From contig JANXUW010000735.1 in assembly GCA_025351985.1 (NCBI GenBank), positions 1-10,492 of the forward strand: DNA of 10,492 nt, written 5' to 3'. The DNA is from Pseudolysobacter sp. (lineage in GTDB: Bacteria; Pseudomonadota; Gammaproteobacteria; Xanthomonadales; Rhodanobacteraceae). The notes under the pieces were generated by a model, which ran no database searches, was not told where the DNA came from, and was given only the letters and a program-made list of their open reading frames with translations. The stretch's first letter is position 1, and every line of letters starts with the position of its first letter. The translations under genes were made by a program, and so were the position numbers. Below are positions 7,309-10,492 of the stretch, piece after piece.

Positions 7309-8463
7309 CTAGAGCTGTGCAAACAGACTGATGTTGAATGCGCGCTCGATCAGCCAGCCGAGCGCCACGAGCGCGATCAACAGCGAGCCGGCGACCAGCA
7401 CGCCGCGCCGATAAAAGCCGGTGCGCCGCAGCAGGAATGCCAGCGGCACGACCACGCTGACGATCGCAAGCTGGCCGATTTCCACACCAACATTGAAGCC
7501 GAACAACGACAACGCGAGCGCCTGTTTCGGCAGGCCCAGATCGTTCAGCGCACTGGCAAATCCGAAGCCGTGAATGAGGCCGAAGAAAAACGCGATGAGC
7601 CACGCGCGCCGTGTCACCAGCGGCCAAACATTGTTGAGTGCGGCGAGCACCACCGAAAACGCGATCAGCGATTCGACAAGTCGCGACGGCAATGAAATCA
7701 CGCCAAGCACGGCCAGGCTCAATGTGAGCGAATGCGCCACGGTGAACGCGGTGACGACGCCAATCACATGACCGACCGCCGCACCAAGACGCGGCGCCGC
7801 GATCCAGCGACCGCGCTCGCGAATCAGCACCGCCGGCAACAGCAGCGAGATCAAAAACAAAATGTGATCGAAGCCAAGCCAGATGTGCCAGATGCCCTCG
7901 ACGATGTATTGCAGCAGTTGTCGCCACAGCGAACTTGCGGCCAGGTCGAACGTGATCTGGGCTTGGTCCGGCGCAAACACAGCACTCTGCGTGATCGCAC
8001 CCGCACTCAGGTTGAGGAGGCCGCGATGGCTCGGATCGAGATCGAACAACAAGCCGTAATGCACGCTCAACGAATTCGGCGGCGCGGCACAATGGGCGGA
8101 AAATTTCAGTACCGCGTAAGTGCCGTCGCTGTGCGAATCGACCAGCAATTCGCCAGGTGTGATCGCGCAGGCGATATCGTCTGCGCTGATTTGCAGATGT
8201 GCAAAAACGTAAGTCTCGATTTCTTTTTCGCGCGGGCTTAGTTCGCCCCAGGTGATGTTGTTGTCGGCGTTGGCATCGAGTGTGAGCAGCAGATCGAGAT
8301 CGCGCAAGGCGATATCCCACTGCCCTTGCACATCGTTCTGGCCACCCTCAGCATGCAGGCTCAGATAACTGTCGCTGGGTTTGTGCGCTTGCGCATTCGC
8401 GCCAAACAGCAGGGCGCTGGCGACGATCAACCACAGGCCGAATCGATGCCGGAGAAAACACAT
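7309..8463 (-). CDS. HupE/UreJ-like membrane protein with periplasmic EF-hand-like loop
   Basis: A 384-residue member of the HupE/UreJ_2 group, distant relatives of nickel/cobalt permeases. Residues 1-26 are a signal peptide ending AQA, giving a mature protein that begins HKPSD. A soluble region of about 150 residues follows, containing a perfect EF-hand loop DANADNNITWGE at 63-74 (ligand positions D1, N3, D5, N7, T9, E12). The C-terminal half has about six membrane helices, with WHIWLGFDH (the H-x5-D-H motif of HupE nickel permeases), AHSLTL, FFGLIHGFGFA and FNVGVEIGQL. It is the last gene of a minus-strand operon: its ATG shares one base with the TGA of the TPR gene, and a GTG just before (8466) would overlap by four. 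GGGAG at 8474-8478 lies 7 bases from the GTG and 10 from the ATG, so either may start it. Transport of a metal ion is inferred from distant homology only. Confidence 0.85.
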   Translation of the reverse strand: MCFLRHRFGLWLIVASALLFGANAQAHKPSDSYLSLHAEGGQNDVQGQWDIALRDLDLLLTLDANADNNITWGELSPREKEIETYVFAHLQISADDIACAITPGELLVDSHSDGTYAVLKFSAHCAAPPNSLSVHYGLLFDLDPSHRGLLNLSAGAITQSAVFAPDQAQITFDLAASSLWRQLLQYIVEGIWHIWLGFDHILFLISLLLPAVLIRERGRWIAAPRLGAAVGHVIGVVTAFTVAHSLTLSLAVLGVISLPSRLVESLIAFSVVLAALNNVWPLVTRRAWLIAFFFGLIHGFGFASALNDLGLPKQALALSLFGFNVGVEIGQLAIVSVVVPLAFLLRRTGFYRRGVLVAGSLLIALVALGWLIERAFNISLFAQL

Positions 8464-9683
8464 CACGGTTTCACTCCCGCATCGAGACGCTTGACCAATT
8501 CCGCCGCACGCACGTCTTCGATACCCGTACTTTTCAGCCAGTCCAGCACGGGTTGTGCGGCTTGCGGTTGTTGCGCGGCGAGTGCGGCCGCGAGCAGCAA
8601 TTCGGCATCGGCGGCTTCGTGCTGCACCTTCCAGTTTTTCTGCGCGAGATTCAGCGCGGTGGCCGCATCGTGATCGAGCTCCAGCGTGAAACGCGCCTGT
8701 TCGCGCAGATGTGCTTCGTCGCCGCGTTCGCGCGCTTCGCTAAAACGTTGCGCCAAGGCATCACGCAACGCACCGGCTTCGGCATCATGTGTGAGCATTG
8801 CGGCAATCGCGAGGCGCAACAGCAAAGCATCGGCCTGGCGATGCGTGCCGAGCAAGGTCATCACCTCGGCCGCACGCTGGGTTTGCAGCAACAGATCGGC
8901 GTACGCGGCCAGTGCATAAACATCGTCCGGTGTGATAGCCAGCGCCTGTTTGAACGCAGCCTCGGCGTCGTTATTCAATCCGCGCCGCGCCTGGATTTCA
9001 CCGAGCGTGGTCCACGCCCAGATGCGTGTCGACGCATCGGCGGCGGTGGCTTGCTGCAATGCCGACTGCAACAGCGCGGCGCTCTTTTCCGACTTGCCGC
9101 TCATCGCCCCGACACTCGCGACGCAGGTGCTGCCGACGAGCGGATCGGTGATTGGAATCAACTTCAGGCAAGCCGCGCGCGCCGCGCTGACGTTGCCTTG
9201 CACTTGTTCGATGACGGCGAACAACAGCCACGCATCGCCGTTGAACTGATCGGTTTGCAGCGCGGGCTCGAGTTCGGCAAGTGCTGCGAGAAACTGATGG
9301 CGAAACTGCAGGATACGCGCGCGCATCACGCGCAATGCCGCTGGACCGGGTTGGTTCCACCACGGTTGCAGCGCGGCTTCGGCGTAGCCGTAATACCGCG
9401 GATCGGATTGGGTCTGGCCAAGTTCGATATAACGCCGCGCGATCAGCATCGCATCATCCAGCGATACGGATTTCCCGCTGCTCGCGGCAATTTGATTCTG
9501 CCGCAACGTGCGCAAGGTAGCGGTACCGGCGGGCAAGGTTTCGAGTACGACATCCGCACTTGCCGGACGATACGGCGCGGCTTGCACCGTTTCACAGATA
9601 GCCGTAAAGACGGCCAAAAGCAAAAACCATCGACACAGTATCGTGCCGATGGCTTTTGCCGTCCTGCAAGTTGTTGTATGCAT
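8463..9683 (-). CDS. Exported tetratricopeptide-repeat (TPR) protein
   Basis: A 406-residue, Ala/Leu-rich, mostly helical protein. Residues 1-35 look like a signal peptide (hydrophobic FLLLAVFTAI, cleavage likely at VQA before APYRP), so it is expected in the periplasm. TPR-like helix pairs are clearest at residues about 215-285 (AWTTLGEIQARRGLNNDAEA followed by AFKQALAITPDDVYALAAYA) and weaker near 112-175 (ALRVMRARILQFRHQFLAAL, then GDAWLLFAVIEQVQGNVSAA). TPRs mediate protein-protein contacts; no enzymatic motif is seen. The start is ATG at 9683, 10 bases after the stop of the lipoprotein gene; an in-frame TTG at 9710 would overlap that gene and lacks a ribosome site. No strong ribosome site precedes the ATG either, which suggests translational coupling. 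Its end overlaps the start of the HupE-like gene, so the two are likely made together, perhaps as a scaffold and membrane partner. Confidence 0.85.
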   Translation of the reverse strand: MHTTTCRTAKAIGTILCRWFLLLAVFTAICETVQAAPYRPASADVVLETLPAGTATLRTLRQNQIAASSGKSVSLDDAMLIARRYIELGQTQSDPRYYGYAEAALQPWWNQPGPAALRVMRARILQFRHQFLAALAELEPALQTDQFNGDAWLLFAVIEQVQGNVSAARAACLKLIPITDPLVGSTCVASVGAMSGKSEKSAALLQSALQQATAADASTRIWAWTTLGEIQARRGLNNDAEAAFKQALAITPDDVYALAAYADLLLQTQRAAEVMTLLGTHRQADALLLRLAIAAMLTHDAEAGALRDALAQRFSEARERGDEAHLREQARFTLELDHDAATALNLAQKNWKVQHEAADAELLLAAALAAQQPQAAQPVLDWLKSTGIEDVRAAELVKRLDAGVKP

Positions 9684-9693
9684 CAAACGATGC

Positions 9694-9960
9694 TTATTGC
9701 GAACCAACAACGCTATCGAACGCGGTCGAATTGGTTTCGTCCGGAAAACTCAGCATCACATCGTTGATTTCTGCAGGCAGGCTGTTCGCCGCCTGTGCGA
9801 GCAAGGTGATGACATAACTCGTGAAACTGGTCGTGGTCGGTGGCGGCGGTGTAACCACCGGCGGCGTTGTACTGCCGCTGTGATTGCTGTTCGAGCTGCC
9901 GCCGCAACCTGCCAGCAGCACGCTGCATGCCACGGCGATCGGCAAAAGCATACGTTTCAT
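9694..9960 (-). CDS. Small predicted lipoprotein, function unknown
   Basis: An 88-residue product with a clear lipoprotein signal: MKRMLLPIAVACSVLLAGC, lipobox LAGC with the lipidated Cys at residue 19. Residues 20-45 are a low-complexity Gly/Ser/Asn/Thr/Pro linker (PPVVTPPPPTTT). The last 40 or so residues form a compact segment beginning FTSYVITLLAQAA and containing PAEINDVMLSFPDETNS, which looks more constrained than the linker and may be the functional part. I do not recognise the family with certainty. GGGAG at 9968-9972 sits 7 bases upstream of the ATG and overlaps the end of the DUF4331 gene, whose stop is only 3 bases away. The product is expected to be anchored in the outer or inner membrane, with its tail reaching into the periplasm or outside. 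Confidence 0.85.
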   Translation of the reverse strand: MKRMLLPIAVACSVLLAGCGGSSNSNHSGSTTPPVVTPPPPTTTSFTSYVITLLAQAANSLPAEINDVMLSFPDETNSTAFDSVVGSQ

Positions 9961-9963
9961 GGT

Positions 9964-10492
9964 CTATCTCCCTGCCACAGCATTGGTCGTGCCCGAGCTA
10001 CCCGTATTCGGCGAACCCGGCAACGGTGCTTTCACGTACGGGAAAGCCGCGTCGAAATCGGTCGCCGTCAACGAGCTTTGATCGGTGTACGGCAACTGGC
10101 CCGACGGTGCCTGCGCGGCAGTCAGCAATACACCCATGGCGGCACGCAGCGAAATATCGACGACGTCATCGCCGAGTCGACGACCGTTCGGGAAACCCGA
10201 CGTATCACCACCGAGTACACCGAGCGTATTTTGCGCGGCCGGTGCGAGTGCTGCGATGCTGGTATTGAGGCGCAGCATTTCGGCGGGCGTGACGGTCTTC
10301 GGCTGATTCAAACCGGTGACGCCGGTGAGGAATACCGCAACCAGATCGGTGCGCGGAAATACCTGCGGCGCTTTCACGCCGAACAGCACTTCGAGCAAGG
10401 CCGGCAGCGACGGATTGGTCACGTAATTGGCGAACTGCGCATCGTCTTTCGGCTCGCTCGCGTTGAAGCGATCCTTGTCGGGCAGGCCGATC
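9964..10492 (-). CDS. DUF4331-family protein, C-terminal part (5' end outside window)
   Basis: The frame is open to the right edge, so the start is missing; 175 residues are visible, ending with TAG at 9966-9964. The stretch FPNGRRLGDDVVDISLRAAM, followed by a region ending DFDAAFPYVKAPLPGSP, is characteristic of the C-terminus of DUF4331 proteins, which are typically around 450-550 residues and exported. Upstream are DKDRFNASEPKDDAQFANYV, an ALLEVLFGV segment, then RTDLVAVFLTGVTGLNQP. The family has no established biochemical function. The visible part has no obvious membrane helix and few cysteines. It is the first visible gene of the operon, 3 bases from the lipoprotein gene. Whether more genes, such as a sigma/anti-sigma pair, lie further upstream cannot be seen. 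The short 'TTNAVAGR' tail after a Gly/Ser-rich stretch looks non-conserved. Confidence 0.82.
   Translation of the reverse strand, partial: IGLPDKDRFNASEPKDDAQFANYVTNPSLPALLEVLFGVKAPQVFPRTDLVAVFLTGVTGLNQPKTVTPAEMLRLNTSIAALAPAAQNTLGVLGGDTSGFPNGRRLGDDVVDISLRAAMGVLLTAAQAPSGQLPYTDQSSLTATDFDAAFPYVKAPLPGSPNTGSSGTTNAVAGR

Noticed and set aside
6525..7331. A 268-codon plus-strand frame inside the MATE gene.
   Set aside because: It is Arg/His-rich shadow coding; the MATE frame is clear and continuous.
7259..8320. A 353-codon minus-strand frame overlapping the HupE-like gene in another frame.
   Set aside because: It gives an Arg-rich product without membrane segments and is a frame shadow of the HupE-like gene.
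8553..9767. A 404-codon plus-strand open frame opposite the TPR gene.
   Set aside because: The product is Arg/Gln/Gly-rich with no domain pattern; the opposite strand encodes a TPR protein fitting the operon.

Overview
The window (10,492 bases, GC-rich, codon bias strongly GC at third positions) looks like chromosomal DNA of a Gram-negative bacterium. The family mix (MetQ-type lipoprotein, Asp-box/sortilin-like secreted protein, DUF4331 protein, HupE/UreJ-like membrane protein) and the many signal peptides fit a gammaproteobacterium of the Xanthomonadales/Lysobacterales type. That placement is inference from gene content and style, not from a marker gene. I see no rRNA, tRNA, CRISPR array, insertion sequence or phage gene.

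Layout, left to right: (1) the 3' end of a metQ-like methionine ABC transporter binding-protein gene (+); (2) a 601-residue exported protein with an N-terminal DUF255/YyaL-type thioredoxin domain and an alpha/alpha-barrel-like remainder (+, 501-2306); (3) converging with it after 13 bases, a 1043-residue exported Asp-box (BNR/sortilin-type beta-propeller) protein (-, 2320-5451); (4) a 384-base divergent intergenic region with an 11-A tract and two inverted repeats; (5) a MATE-family efflux transporter (+, 5836-7272); (6) converging with it, a tight minus-strand operon of four genes read from the right edge: a DUF4331 protein (cut by the window end), a small lipoprotein, a TPR protein with a signal peptide, and a HupE/UreJ-like membrane protein with a periplasmic EF-hand-like loop.

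The most interesting part is the minus-strand operon, 7309-10492. Its genes are separated by 3 and about 10 bases, and the last pair overlaps. All three complete products carry export or lipoprotein signals, so it reads as one envelope-located system. Its members have no settled function. The HupE-like member keeps the His-x5-Asp-His motif of nickel permeases but differs at the second metal motif, and carries a textbook EF-hand loop. A role in metal or calcium handling is therefore a reasonable but unproven guess. The rest of the window is a set of independent envelope and transport genes with no obvious joint pathway.
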